Counted from the stretch's first letter, positions 25,235 to 35,321 are shown. The stretch: 64,000 nt of DNA from JANOZM01 sp031429355 (GCA_031429355.1 JANOZM010000004.1:1-64000); one strand, 5' to 3'. Program-made: numbers and translations. The notes: a model not told the origin generated them from the letters alone.

Positions 25235-25643
25235 AATCGAACGCCGTAGTTTGGGCATGCAATTGTTGTCCAAAGGGATAACCCAAGCTGAAGTCGCTAG
25301 GCGTTGCGAAGTCAGTCGCCAAACAGCCAACAATTGGGCGCAACGAGTCTCCGAAGGAATGACAGCGGAAGCCGTAAAGCCTGGACCAAAATCTAAAATT
25401 GACGAAAAAACATTTGCGCAATTTGAGAAAAAGGTAACCCAGCAATTGCGTCGTGGCGAGCACGTTACTTTAGAGACAGCGGGTAAGCTGCTCAAGCGTG
25501 AGTTTGGCTACAAGCTTTCGCGCGCGCAGCTGGCACGTTTGATGTCGCAAAGCAATGCAGCGACGCCACGCCAACAACAATTCAAACGTAATGACACGAT
25601 TGATATTTTGCGTACGTGGGCCGATGCGTCTTGGCGGTTTTAA
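25227..25643 (+). CDS. Helix-turn-helix protein like an IS630-type transposase N-terminus
   Basis: 138 residues. HTH 1: MQLLSKGITQAEVARRCEVS, RQTANNWAQRV. HTH 2: GEHVTLETAGKLLKREFGYK, LSRAQLARLM. This two-HTH arrangement is the DNA-binding half of IS630/Tc1-like transposases; the DDE domain is missing, and the protein ends after ILRTWADASWRF. AAGGAG lies six bases before the ATG, a much better ribosome site than the upstream partner's, so it is probably expressed. It converges on the permease gene, overlapping it by four bases at the 3' ends. Domesticated regulator or transposase relic; expression signals favour the former. Confidence 0.65.
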   Translation: MNEIERRSLGMQLLSKGITQAEVARRCEVSRQTANNWAQRVSEGMTAEAVKPGPKSKIDEKTFAQFEKKVTQQLRRGEHVTLETAGKLLKREFGYKLSRAQLARLMSQSNAATPRQQQFKRNDTIDILRTWADASWRF

Positions 25644-26719
25644 CGCCCAGATTTATCGATTAACTTCGGGTCGAGTGCATCGCGTAAAGCATCGGCCATT
25701 AGCGAAAACGAAGTAACAAACAAGGCCATGAAACCCGTGGCCGCAGCCAGCTGCCACCACTTCCCGCGCAACAAATCGCTTTGCGCTTCGGACAACATGG
25801 TGCCCCACGAAACAGCATCCAACGGCACGCCCAGACCAAGGTAAGACAAAATTACTTCGGCCTTAATAAAGCCGACAATTAAGATCGACATTTGCACTAA
25901 GACGACGTGCGAAACGTTGGGCAAAATATGGCGAAACATTTGGGCCTGCTTGGGTACGCCAATGGCTTCGGCTGCCTGTACATATTCGCGTGAGCGATGT
26001 TTCATGTATTCGGCGCGCACAAGTCGGTAGATACCAGTCCAACCGGTAAAGCCCAAAATAATAACTACAGTAGAGATGCCTCGGCCAAACACAGCCGCAA
26101 AAGCGAAGATCAATAAAATATTTGGGATGGATGTAAAAACGTTGTAAACCCATTCCAGCAAGTCACCGAGTTTGCCGCCGAAGAACCCTCCAATTGCGCC
26201 TAACGTGGTGCCAATGATCGTGGCTAACAACGCCGCAACAATGCCGACCATGACAGAAATTTCGGAGCCTTTAATGACTTTTGCTAAGACATCGCGCCCC
26301 AACCGATCACCGCCTAACGGCAATGTATTGGCCCGAACATTTACAGCTTCTTTTACGTTAGCAGCTCTTTCAGCCCACTCTTTATAGCGCGGCGCTAACG
26401 GGTCGACCGCAGAAATATCGATCGGCTTGCCAGCTACTTTTTCTACAATCACACCATCGCTGTCTGTGGCTTGGCCAATGAAAGTTGGGTTGGCATCCGG
26501 TAAGCCAGCTTCGCGCTGCCAATCTTTTGCAATCAATCCAACTGTTGATAAGGCAATCATTAAGAAGAACAGGCTAACGACGGACAGTGAAACTAGCGCA
26601 ATCGGTTTTCGCAAAAAACGTCGCCAACCAGCTTTCCAAATATTGTCAGACTTAACGAGCGTAGTTGAAACAGCGCCATCTAAATTGATTGGGTTATTAA
26701 TCGATGCATTGATACTCAT
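25640..26719 (-). CDS. Oligopeptide-type ABC transporter permease (YejE/OppC-like)
   Basis: 359-residue inner-membrane permease. N-terminal TM after FLRKPIALVSLSVVSLFFLM; then a periplasmic insert of about 80 residues typical of YejE; the permease domain has SVMVGIVAALLATIIGTTLG and the coupling (EAA) loop EYVQAAEAIGVPKQAQMFRH with ILPN. It partners the next permease, whose stop overlaps its start by four bases. Substrate: probably peptides or other oligomeric compounds. The ATPase gene that usually follows is not here. Confidence 0.9.
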   Translation of the reverse strand: MSINASINNPINLDGAVSTTLVKSDNIWKAGWRRFLRKPIALVSLSVVSLFFLMIALSTVGLIAKDWQREAGLPDANPTFIGQATDSDGVIVEKVAGKPIDISAVDPLAPRYKEWAERAANVKEAVNVRANTLPLGGDRLGRDVLAKVIKGSEISVMVGIVAALLATIIGTTLGAIGGFFGGKLGDLLEWVYNVFTSIPNILLIFAFAAVFGRGISTVVIILGFTGWTGIYRLVRAEYMKHRSREYVQAAEAIGVPKQAQMFRHILPNVSHVVLVQMSILIVGFIKAEVILSYLGLGVPLDAVSWGTMLSEAQSDLLRGKWWQLAAATGFMALFVTSFSLMADALRDALDPKLIDKSGR

Positions 26720-27654
26720 TTCAAAACCACCCTTGGGTCAACCGCGCGATAGGCCAAATCGACTAACAAATTAATAATCATCGTAATCATTGCCAGATAA
26801 ACAGTGAGTGCCTTAATTACTGGGAAATCGCTGCCGTTTACTGCTTGAATTAGCTCGCGCCCAATGCCAGGAATTGAGAAAAAATATTCGATTAAAAATG
26901 AGCCTACAAACACACCGGGTAACTGCACACCGACGTTGGTCATTACCGGAATTAATGCATTGCGTAATACATGGGTAAACAGCACTTTGCTTTCACTGAC
27001 CCCTTTAGCGCGAGCAGTCCGCACATAGTCTTGGCGCATTTCATCTAGAAAGAAAGTTCGGTACAAGCGAGTCTGCGGCGCAAGGCTAACAAACACAGCC
27101 AACAAAATAGGCAGCGGCGCAAAGTAAGTGAGATTGCGCCAAAAACTATCCGACCAGCCTTGCACCGGGAACCAACCCAATTTAAAACCAAACCAATACT
27201 GGCCCATGATGACGTAGACCAAGAACGAAACCGATAAGGCTAAAGTTGTTAAGATCATTATGCTGCGATCCGCAAGGCTATCGCGCTTGTAAGCTACCCA
27301 CATGGCAAGGGGAATAGCCAAGATAACGTCGATAACTAAAATAGGCACCATGACAGTTAGGGTCGGGCCGATACGCGTCGTTAAAATATTACTGACGGGT
27401 TCTTTGGTGGTCCAACTTTGACCCCAATCAAAAGTGAAAATACTTTTAACGAAAACCCATAGCTGATACCAAATAGGTTCGCTAAGACCAAGTTGATCTC
27501 GAATCAACGCGATTTGATCCGCGCTAGCATTTTGCCCCGCTAAGATTTCGGCGGGATCCCCTCCAAACCATTTAAATAAAAAGAACACCAGCAAAATAAC
27601 CCCTGCCAAGGTGGGAACCATTTGCCATAAGCGTCGAACAATATATGCGGCCAT
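26716..27654 (-). CDS. Oligopeptide-type ABC transporter permease (YejB/OppB-like)
   Basis: 312-residue permease: N-terminal YIVRRLWQMVPTLAGVILLV, family segment GGDPAEILAGQ and LGLSEPIWYQ, six TM segments, EAA loop DYVRTARAKGVSESKVLFTH with VLRNALIPV. Forms the membrane channel with the YejE-like protein. It is divergent from the solute-binding protein gene (119 bases between starts), so one regulatory region probably drives both halves of the transporter. Confidence 0.92.
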   Translation of the reverse strand: MAAYIVRRLWQMVPTLAGVILLVFFLFKWFGGDPAEILAGQNASADQIALIRDQLGLSEPIWYQLWVFVKSIFTFDWGQSWTTKEPVSNILTTRIGPTLTVMVPILVIDVILAIPLAMWVAYKRDSLADRSIMILTTLALSVSFLVYVIMGQYWFGFKLGWFPVQGWSDSFWRNLTYFAPLPILLAVFVSLAPQTRLYRTFFLDEMRQDYVRTARAKGVSESKVLFTHVLRNALIPVMTNVGVQLPGVFVGSFLIEYFFSIPGIGRELIQAVNGSDFPVIKALTVYLAMITMIINLLVDLAYRAVDPRVVLK

Positions 27655-27773
27655 AAACCAAGAACTCCGTAACTTAATTGCAGCACCGTTTTTATTCCGG
27701 CGCCGTTTCGCTAGACGAAAAGCGCCTAAAAACGCCTACAATAAGCGTATTCATTTATTTGTAACCCAACATT

Positions 27774-29852
27774 ATGCGTTTATTTTTCCCAAAGTTTCAG
27801 GCAAACCGCAAGTTTCTAATTCGATTGCTGAGCCAAGCCCTTTTTTCGAGTGTGCTGTTTGTAGGTGTTATTGGTTGGCAAGAGTCTTTGGCTCAAGGCA
27901 AGCCGCCAGAAACTAAAGCGGCAGACGCAAAAGCGGTGGAAGCTAAAGTAGCCGACACCAAAGCAAGCGAGCAAAAACCGGCTGAAGCGAAAGCATCAAC
28001 ACCTTCGACGGGTGAGGCAAAAACCGAGGCAAAAAAAGCAGCGGAGCCAAAAGCCGCCGAGAAACCCAAAGGCCCGGTTATCGTTGCCAATGGGCGTTTT
28101 GATTCAAAGCTGTCTGAAAAGGTTATTCGTTATGCGTTTCCCGTAGCCGAAACTGGTTTTGATCCCGCGCAAATTAGCGATCTTTACTCTCGCACCGTAG
28201 TGGCAGGCATTATGGAGTCGTTATTTAGCTGGGATTTTCTTGCAGCACCAGCGCAAATTGTGCCCAACGTTGCCGAGAACTTAGGTGATATTTCTAGTGA
28301 CTTTAAAACCTTTACGGTCAAAGTAAAAAAAGGTATTTACTTTGCCAATCACGCCGCGTTTGGGGGAAAAAAACGTGAATTGACAGCGGATGACTTTGTT
28401 TACTCTTTTAAGCGGCACTATGATCCCAAGCTGAAAAGTTATGCGATTAATACTTTGCTAACTAGCAACTTGTTGGGTCTTAATGAATTGCGTGCCGCTG
28501 CTATAAAGAATAAAGCCCCCTTCGCTTACGATACTGCCGTTGAGGGAGTAAAGGCTTTAGATCGTTACACCATTCAATTTAAAACCCGCGACGCCGTTCC
28601 GCGCTTTTTGGAAAACTTTAGTGATCCGTCATTGTTTGGTGCTGTTGCGCGAGAAGTGGTCGAAAAGTTTGGCGATAAAATTATGGAAAACCCGGTTGGT
28701 ACTGGCCCCTACCGCCTCACCGCTTGGCGGCGCGCCAGCAAAATAGTTCTAGAACGAAATCCCGATTATCGCGAGGTGTTGTTTGACGCAAAACCAGCTG
28801 CCGACGATGTTGTTGGCAATGAAATTTTGGCGCGTATTAAAGGCAAACGTATTCCGTTAAATGATCGCATTGAAATTTCGATTTTAAATGAAGAGCAACC
28901 GCGCTGGCTGGCTTACTTAAACTCTGAACATGATTTTTTACAGGGCATTCCTAATAGCTTTTCGGCTCAAGCTATTCCAAACAATCAACTAGCGCCTAAT
29001 TTGAAAAAAGCTGGCATCAAGTTGCTGCGCACACCGCTGTCAGACATCACGATGTCATTTTTTAATATCGAGAATCCCATCGTTGGGGGTTACACGCCCG
29101 ACAAAGTAGCGTTACGTCGCGCGATTGCATTAGCGATTGATGTGGATGCTGAAATCCGTTTAGTACGTCGCGGTCAAGCGATTCCAGCCAACATTTTGCA
29201 ACCACCTGGAACCACCGGTTTTGATCCTTTGTTTCGCTCCGAAATGAGTGAGTTTTCTCGACCCAAAGCGATGGCATTGTTAGATCTATTTGGGTACGTC
29301 GATAAAGACGGTGATGGTTGGCGTGATCTTCCGGATGGCTCACCGCTAATACTGCGTTGCTTATCGCAAAGCGATCAAGCTTCGCGACAGTTGGATGAGT
29401 TATTTAAGAAAAATATCAACGCCGTTGGTTTAAAGATAGAATTTGAACCAGCCAAGTGGCCGGATAATTTGAAAAAGGCGCGCGCTGGTAATTTACAAAT
29501 GTGGCGCTTGGGGTTTTCGGCTACCGGCCCCGATCCCGACTCTTATATTATGCAAGGCTACGGCCCGGCAAAGGGTGAAAATAATTTATCGCGTTTTTCA
29601 AGACCCGAATACGACGCTTTGTACGAGAAGCAAAGAACACTACCCGATGGGCCTGACCGTAATGCAGTTATGATGGAGGCGCATCGCATACTGATTGCCT
29701 ATATGCCTTATAAGGTTCACACGCATCGCATTGCCCCTGACCTAATGCACCCATGGACTTACAACTATAAACGTCATCCGTTTATGCGCGATATTTATAA
29801 GTTTTTAGAAGTCGATACAGCGGCTCGCGTTAAAGCACTTGGCGAGCAATAG
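27774..29852 (+). CDS. YejA-like extracellular solute-binding protein (family 5)
   Basis: 692 residues. A signal sequence (SQALFSSVLFVGVIGWQESL-AQG) is followed at residues 42-95 by an Ala/Lys/Glu-rich linker of tandem A-x-A-K units, unusual for the family. The SBP_bac_5 domain then runs to the end: FDPAQISDLYSRTVVAGIME, TFTVKVKKGIYFA, TADDFVYSFKRHYDPK, NPVGTGPYRL, ALRRAIALAIDVD, MWRLGFSATGPDPDSYI, YMPYKVHTHR. It captures the substrate for the divergently encoded permeases. The linker could be a flexible tether or a cell-wall-associating spacer; the mature protein seems periplasmic. Confidence 0.9.
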   Translation: MRLFFPKFQANRKFLIRLLSQALFSSVLFVGVIGWQESLAQGKPPETKAADAKAVEAKVADTKASEQKPAEAKASTPSTGEAKTEAKKAAEPKAAEKPKGPVIVANGRFDSKLSEKVIRYAFPVAETGFDPAQISDLYSRTVVAGIMESLFSWDFLAAPAQIVPNVAENLGDISSDFKTFTVKVKKGIYFANHAAFGGKKRELTADDFVYSFKRHYDPKLKSYAINTLLTSNLLGLNELRAAAIKNKAPFAYDTAVEGVKALDRYTIQFKTRDAVPRFLENFSDPSLFGAVAREVVEKFGDKIMENPVGTGPYRLTAWRRASKIVLERNPDYREVLFDAKPAADDVVGNEILARIKGKRIPLNDRIEISILNEEQPRWLAYLNSEHDFLQGIPNSFSAQAIPNNQLAPNLKKAGIKLLRTPLSDITMSFFNIENPIVGGYTPDKVALRRAIALAIDVDAEIRLVRRGQAIPANILQPPGTTGFDPLFRSEMSEFSRPKAMALLDLFGYVDKDGDGWRDLPDGSPLILRCLSQSDQASRQLDELFKKNINAVGLKIEFEPAKWPDNLKKARAGNLQMWRLGFSATGPDPDSYIMQGYGPAKGENNLSRFSRPEYDALYEKQRTLPDGPDRNAVMMEAHRILIAYMPYKVHTHRIAPDLMHPWTYNYKRHPFMRDIYKFLEVDTAARVKALGEQ

Positions 29853-29881
29853 TTAACTACAAATTAGCGTAGCAATTAAAC

Positions 29882-30805
29882 CTAACCTTCTTGCATGACG
29901 CCTTGCAGACCTAACTTGTTTAACAAGTCTTCAAAACTTTGCAAGTCGGAAAATTCAATGACTAATTTGCCTTTACCTTTTGCATTGGCGCTTAGTTGAA
30001 CTTTGGTTGCGAGCGCATCGGCCAAGCGCTCGGCTAAACGCTCGACATCGCGGCTTTGGTTAACGCTTTTTTCTGATGGTATTGCAGCGGGTTTTAGCGA
30101 AGGAATACTTAGGCCTTCGGTAGCTACTTTGGTCACTAATTTTTCTGCGTCGCGGACGGTTAATTGCCGTTGCACAATTTGCTGTGCGCAAGTAATTTGG
30201 TCCACGGCTGGTAGGCTTAACAAAGCGCGCGCGTGGCCCATATCTAAGTCGCCTGCCATTAGCATCGTTTGTACTGGCGCGGCTAAATTGAGTAAACGCA
30301 GCAAGTTAGAAGTGGCACTACGTGAGCGGCCAATAGCTTCGGCGGCTTGCTCATGGGTAAAACTAAATTCATCGAGTAAACGCTTAATCGCTTGCGCTTC
30401 TTCAAGTGCACTTAGATCTTCGCGTTGAATGTTTTCAATTAGGGCCAACGCCAGCGCGTCTTGGTCTTTTACGTTTTTGATAATTACCGGCACTTCTGCC
30501 AAGCCAGCAATTGCAGCCGCACGAAAGCGACGTTCACCGGCTATAATTTCGTAACGATCACCTGCAATTTGGCGCACAACGATGGGCTGCATAATGCCGT
30601 GTAGGCGAATGGATGCGGCTAGTTCTTGCAGCGCGCCTTCATCCATCCGGGTACGCGGTTGATATTGACCCGCTTGCATCTTGGCAAGCGCCAATTGCAT
30701 CATTGAGCCTTCGCTAGCGGCGGCCGCCGGAGCGGATGATGTATCTGGCCCGAGCAACGCGCTTAAGCCGCGACCAAGGCCGCGTTTATTGGATGGTGGT
30801 GTCAT
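29882..30805 (-). CDS. parB: Chromosome partitioning protein ParB
   Basis: 307 residues. N-terminal KRGLGRGLSALLG, CTP-binding/ParB N domain with GQYQPRTRMDEGALQELAAS and the GERRFRAA box, a KorB-type HTH (EEAQAIKRLLDEFSFTHEQA, EAIGRSRSATSNLLRLL) and a C-terminal dimerisation domain. It binds parS, spreads as a CTP clamp and loads condensin. The start overlaps the 3' end of parA by 20 bases. Two perfect parS sites lie about 4 kb away. Confidence 0.96.
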   Translation of the reverse strand: MTPPSNKRGLGRGLSALLGPDTSSAPAAAASEGSMMQLALAKMQAGQYQPRTRMDEGALQELAASIRLHGIMQPIVVRQIAGDRYEIIAGERRFRAAAIAGLAEVPVIIKNVKDQDALALALIENIQREDLSALEEAQAIKRLLDEFSFTHEQAAEAIGRSRSATSNLLRLLNLAAPVQTMLMAGDLDMGHARALLSLPAVDQITCAQQIVQRQLTVRDAEKLVTKVATEGLSIPSLKPAAIPSEKSVNQSRDVERLAERLADALATKVQLSANAKGKGKLVIEFSDLQSFEDLLNKLGLQGVMQEG

Positions 30806-31580
30806 TTTGTGGAAACAGGGTTTCTAATCGTTGAATCAGTTCGGCGGCAAACGCTAAATACGCTTTTGCCCCTTTAGAGTTGGGGTCAAACACGACGCCG
30901 GGTTGCCCATAACTAGGTGCCTCAGCAAGGCGCACATTACGTGGAATGACGCTGTCAAATACTTTGTCACCAAAATGTTGGCGCAATTGATCGGCCACTT
31001 GTACTTGCAAAGTAATACGGGGATCAAACATCACGCGCAGCAACCCAATCACTTCTAAGTTGCTATTGAAATTAGCGTGAATTTGTTTAATGGTGTTGAC
31101 TAAATCGCTTAAACCCTCAAGCGCGTAGTACTCGCATTGCATGGGAATAATAACGCCGTGCGCCGCGCACAAACCATTGAGCGTTAGCATGGATAATGAC
31201 GGTGGGCAATCGACCAATACAAAGTCGTACTGATCTTCTACGGCTACCAAAGCTTCTTTTAAGCGCGACTCGCGGGCTTCAAATTCCACTAGTTCAACTT
31301 CGGCACCAGCCAATTCGCGATTGGCGGGCAAGACGTCGTATTCGGCCGGCACGCGTACTTTGCAATCTTGCACATCGGCCAAGCCAATTAATAAATGATA
31401 GACCGTCTTTTTTAGCTCGCGTTTATTAATTCCGCTGCCCATCGTGGCGTTACCTTGCGGGTCCAAATCGACTAGCAAGACGCGCTGTTTATGGCGTGCT
31501 AACGCTGCTGCTAAATTGACCGTAGTGGTTGTTTTACCGACCCCACCCTTTTGATTGGCAATGCAAAAAACGCGCGCCAT
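30786..31580 (-). CDS. parA: Chromosome partitioning ATPase ParA (Soj)
   Basis: 264 residues. Deviant Walker A KGGVGKTTTTVNLA (11-24), Walker A' region LVDLDPQGNATMGSG, Walker B FVLVDCPPSLSMLTLNGL. It forms nucleoid-bound ATP dimers that ParB-parS follows. Its ATG and the rsmG stop share one base at 31580. Standard length and no anomaly. Confidence 0.97.
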   Translation of the reverse strand: MARVFCIANQKGGVGKTTTTVNLAAALARHKQRVLLVDLDPQGNATMGSGINKRELKKTVYHLLIGLADVQDCKVRVPAEYDVLPANRELAGAEVELVEFEARESRLKEALVAVEDQYDFVLVDCPPSLSMLTLNGLCAAHGVIIPMQCEYYALEGLSDLVNTIKQIHANFNSNLEVIGLLRVMFDPRITLQVQVADQLRQHFGDKVFDSVIPRNVRLAEAPSYGQPGVVFDPNSKGAKAYLAFAAELIQRLETLFPQNDTTIQ

Positions 31581-32317
31581 TAGGCATCCTTATTATTGTT
31601 ATCGGCTGTTGCTAACCACACAAGACAACGTTGCGCATCGGCCAAGCCGGGCACTTGTAATGGCTGCTGTTCTATTAGCTGCACAGTAGCGGGCAGCGCC
31701 TGAATTTCGGCAGCTTGCAGTTTAGCCTTCATCGCCACAAAGCGCTCTACAATTGCACTGGTTGGGCTTAGTAAATGAATGCTGGTGTTGCAAAAATCAT
31801 CGAGACTGGCAAACGCGCGGCAAGTAATAAGGTCAAAGCCAACAAACAATGGGTCGCTTGATTGCAGCAAAGCAATGTCAAGCAAACTTAAGACTTCTAC
31901 GCGTGAGTGAATTGGATAGAAGTTATCCAGTTTAAGCAGCAGCTTTTGCTGGCGCTGAAAAGCAATTTTTTTCTCGACGGTATCGACGCTAGTAACTTGT
32001 AAAACCAAATGCGCTGGGTCTGAGCAAATTGCCAAAATTAAACCCGGCAGACCGGCACCACTACCCACGTCGAGCATTTGCAACGAATTGCTTTTTAACC
32101 GACCAGCAAAACGCAGGCGCAATTGAGCCACTAAAGCTAAGCAGTCAAACAAGTGTACGGACAACATTTGATCTGGCGCAACCACGGAGGTCAAATTGAA
32201 AACTTTGCCCCACTTAGCAATTTGCTCCATTAACGTGAGTAATTGCTCTTGCTGATGGCTGGTTAACTGCAGCTTAAGTTCGGCGCAGGCTTGCTGCAGT
32301 TTTTGTTGTTGATTCAT
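31580..32317 (-). CDS. rsmG: 16S rRNA m7G527 methyltransferase RsmG (GidB)
   Basis: 245 residues from the ATG at 32317; the frame opens at a TTG at 32332 without a ribosome site. Methylates G527 of 16S rRNA with SAM. Family signs: KWGKVFNLTSV, the SAM-binding MLDVGSGAGLPGLILAI, VEKKIAFQRQ, SRVEVL, CRAFASLDDF. Loss of activity in relatives gives low-level streptomycin resistance. It lies 34 bases after mnmG and couples to parA, the usual gid arrangement. Confidence 0.95.
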   Translation of the reverse strand: MNQQQKLQQACAELKLQLTSHQQEQLLTLMEQIAKWGKVFNLTSVVAPDQMLSVHLFDCLALVAQLRLRFAGRLKSNSLQMLDVGSGAGLPGLILAICSDPAHLVLQVTSVDTVEKKIAFQRQQKLLLKLDNFYPIHSRVEVLSLLDIALLQSSDPLFVGFDLITCRAFASLDDFCNTSIHLLSPTSAIVERFVAMKAKLQAAEIQALPATVQLIEQQPLQVPGLADAQRCLVWLATADNNNKDA

Positions 32318-32351
32318 AAAGTTGGGAGTCAAAAACGCTTAAGCTTTACCC

Positions 32352-34247
32352 TTAGGCAGCGTCGCGAACATTCCAATAGTTCTTTTTTAAATGCACTAAC
32401 AAAATAGAAACCGCTGCGGGCGTAATACCCGAGATACGACCCGCTTGGCCCAAGGTTTCGGGTTGGTGCTTTTGTAACTTTTGCCGAACCTCGAAAGACA
32501 GGCCTTTAACCGATTGATAATCTAAGTCGTTGGGCAGACGGGTTTGCTCGTGATTCAGTTGACGGTCAACTTCAAGTTGTTGCCGTTCGATGTAGCCCGA
32601 GTACTTGAGTTGAATTTCCACTTGCTCCGCCGCTTGCGGCTCGGTAAGACCAGGCCCAGTTAAGGGATGTTGCATCAATTGATTATAAGACACCGAAGGA
32701 CGACGCAATAAGTCTGCTAGCGAATACTCACGCTCGATAGACTGCCCAATTAGCTTGATCGCTTCATCCGCAGGCAAGTGTTTTGGAGTGACGTAAACCG
32801 ATTTTAAACGCTGCAGCTCGAGGTCGATTGCATCGCGTTTTCGGCAAAAAGCGTCCCAACGCTCATCGTTTACGCAACCTAATTTTCGGCCAATTTCGGT
32901 TAGGCGTAAATCGGCATTGTCTTCGCGCAAACTTAAGCGGTACTCGGCTCGGCTGGTAAACATGCGATAGGGTTCACTCACACCTTGGGTAACCAAGTCA
33001 TCCACCAACACGCCTAAATAGGCTTCGTCTCTGCGTGGTGTCCATGCTTCTTTTTGTTGTACTTGCAACGAGGCATTTAATCCAGCCAGCATGCCTTGGG
33101 CTGCCGCTTCTTCGTAACCGGTCGTGCCATTTATTTGACCCGCAAAATACAAGCCGTCGATGGACTTTGTTTCTAACGAAGCCCGCAAACCACGTGGATC
33201 AAAAAAGTCGTATTCAATTGCATAACCTGGCCGAAGAATATGTGCGTTTTCTAAACCGACCATCGATTGCACTAATGCTATTTGCACATCAAAAGGCAGG
33301 CTTGTAGAAATCCCGTTGGGATACAACTCGTGAGTGGTTAAGCCTTCGGGCTCTAGGTATATTTGATGGCTAGTTCTTTCGGCAAAGCGATGAATCTTGT
33401 CTTCAATCGACGGACAATATCTTGGCCCAACACCCTCAATCACGCCGGTATACATCGGCGAGCGATCCAGTCCATTACGGATAATGTCGTGGGTTTGTTG
33501 ATTGGTATGGGTAATCCAACAAGGTACTTGCCGAGGATGTTGCTCAACATGGCCTAAAAATGAGAACACGGGGATAGGGTCTAAATCGCCAGGTTGCTTG
33601 GCCAGTTTAGTGAAATCGACCGAGCGCCCATCAATACGTGGCGGCGTGCCAGTCTTTAATCTACCTTGCGGAAGTTTTAGTTCTTTTAAACGAGCACTAA
33701 GCGATATCGCTGGTGGATCACCTGCTCGCCCAGCAGAATAGTTTTGTAGACCGACGTGGATTAAGCCATTTAAGAATGTACCGGCTGTTAACACTACCGT
33801 CTTTGAGCGAAAGCTTAGACCAATTTGGGTAACAGCACCGGTAACGCGATTGCCTTCAACAACGAGATCATCGACTGCACCTTGGAACAACCATAAATTT
33901 GGTTGATTTTCCAATCGGGTTCGTATGGCTTGGCGATACAAAACCCGGTCTGCTTGCGCACGCGTAGCGCGCACAGCCGGACCTTTGCTCGAATTTAAAA
34001 TACGAAATTGAATACCCGCTTCATCGGTAGCGGCAGCCATCGCCCCGCCCATCGCGTCAATTTCTTTAACAAGATGCCCTTTTCCGATGCCACCAATGGA
34101 TGGGTTGCACGACATTTGCCCTAAGGTTTCAATGTTATGCGTCAACAATAAAGTCTTACTGCCCATGCGTGCTGCAGCCAATGCGGCTTCAGTACCGGCA
34201 TGGCCACCACCAACAACGATGACATCAAAAAGCTGAGGAAAGTTCAC
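32352..34247 (-). CDS. mnmG: tRNA uridine-5-carboxymethylaminomethyl modification enzyme MnmG (GidA)
   Basis: 631 residues, GTG start at 34247. FAD-binding VVGGGHAGTEAALAAARMG at residues 11-29; MnmG signatures CNPSIGGIGKGHLVKEIDA and GRLKTGTPPRIDG; a C-terminal helical domain. With MnmE (not in this window) it installs cmnm5U/mnm5U at wobble uridine 34 of several tRNAs. First gene of mnmG-rsmG-parA-parB. Confidence 0.97.
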   Translation of the reverse strand: MNFPQLFDVIVVGGGHAGTEAALAAARMGSKTLLLTHNIETLGQMSCNPSIGGIGKGHLVKEIDAMGGAMAAATDEAGIQFRILNSSKGPAVRATRAQADRVLYRQAIRTRLENQPNLWLFQGAVDDLVVEGNRVTGAVTQIGLSFRSKTVVLTAGTFLNGLIHVGLQNYSAGRAGDPPAISLSARLKELKLPQGRLKTGTPPRIDGRSVDFTKLAKQPGDLDPIPVFSFLGHVEQHPRQVPCWITHTNQQTHDIIRNGLDRSPMYTGVIEGVGPRYCPSIEDKIHRFAERTSHQIYLEPEGLTTHELYPNGISTSLPFDVQIALVQSMVGLENAHILRPGYAIEYDFFDPRGLRASLETKSIDGLYFAGQINGTTGYEEAAAQGMLAGLNASLQVQQKEAWTPRRDEAYLGVLVDDLVTQGVSEPYRMFTSRAEYRLSLREDNADLRLTEIGRKLGCVNDERWDAFCRKRDAIDLELQRLKSVYVTPKHLPADEAIKLIGQSIEREYSLADLLRRPSVSYNQLMQHPLTGPGLTEPQAAEQVEIQLKYSGYIERQQLEVDRQLNHEQTRLPNDLDYQSVKGLSFEVRQKLQKHQPETLGQAGRISGITPAAVSILLVHLKKNYWNVRDAA

Positions 34248-34367
34248 GTTTGATCTTTAGTTAAAAGGGACAGCGACTGTGTTTTCAATTGGTTCTAATT
34301 ATAGAAGCCATGGTCGACATAGGCTAGTGGTAATGCGCCCTATTCACTAGTCCGCGGGCTTAGAAGT

Positions 34368-34383
34368 TGTTTCACGTGAAACA
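34368..34383. promoter_or_regulatory. parS site 1
   Basis: TGTTTCACGTGAAACA, the perfect 16-base ParB-binding palindrome, 121 bases upstream of mnmG. Confidence 0.95.
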
Positions 34384-35305
34384 ACCAAGGTTTCTATTCC
34401 TTGGGTAGGCGTATAACCACCTCTCAAAACAAGTTCGCCAATTCTGAAAAACGATGGGAATTTGGGACAGTCTGATTCGGCGCAGCAATTACGAAACGAT
34501 TCGTAACCATCGCCTTTTAGGATTAATCGAAATAAACTAACCTGCTTAGGTAAATTACGTTCCAACTTTTAACGGTGGCCGTGCATATATCAATCCGCTC
34601 TACCAATAGTTGTGAATCATAACAACATTGGAAGCATGGACTGTTGGATGTAGCAAGTCAAACGGTGCGTTTAAAGCCACCAGTTTTGTAACCCCTTGTA
34701 CAGGGCATCGTTGTCGAACCTAGTTTACGTACTCAACAACATTTTGCAAACGTGAATAATCCGGATTGCTGAAAGTGCAATAGCTGCGCGTTTCCTCAAA
34801 TACATGCTTTAGCTCAGCTTCACGGAACACGACAGTTTAGCGATGGTAAAGCCTAACCGCAACGCAGCCTCTCATTTAAGCGAATGACTTGACTAACCGC
34901 TTATTCGGATTTGATTACTAAAGTGGTGCGACAGTGAAGGTTAATTTGCTGAATTAGTTTCTACTGACTTGATCGAACCAGAATTTGCGTCCATTTGTTG
35001 GTTTTGAAATCACTGCTCAATTTAATTCAACTTTCAGATTCTTGGGGCGCAAACTTCCCTCTTTATTCGCGGGCTAAACTAGGCCAATGAATGGGGCAAC
35101 GACTATACGCAAATCTGCGGTGATCTTATGGCGAAGACGAAATCAACCTAATCAAGAAGGGCTTGCTTCGATGTCGACCGGATTGGACGCCGTTTGCGGC
35201 GGACGGATCGGTAAAAACTCCCTATCCTAGTAGTTTGGCTCTTTTAGCAATTGGTTCAATCGCTTTGATCAGTCGGGAAATGTGCAATTCAGCTATTGTT
35301 CGAAT

Positions 35306-35321
35306 TGTTTCACGTGAAACA
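35306..35321. promoter_or_regulatory. parS site 2
   Basis: A second exact TGTTTCACGTGAAACA, 938 bases from the first. Perfect parS sites cluster near the origin in most bacteria with chromosomal ParAB. Confidence 0.95.

Noticed and set aside
34347..34565. 72-residue minus-strand frame
   Set aside because: It covers the parS site, lacks a ribosome site and has no family resemblance.
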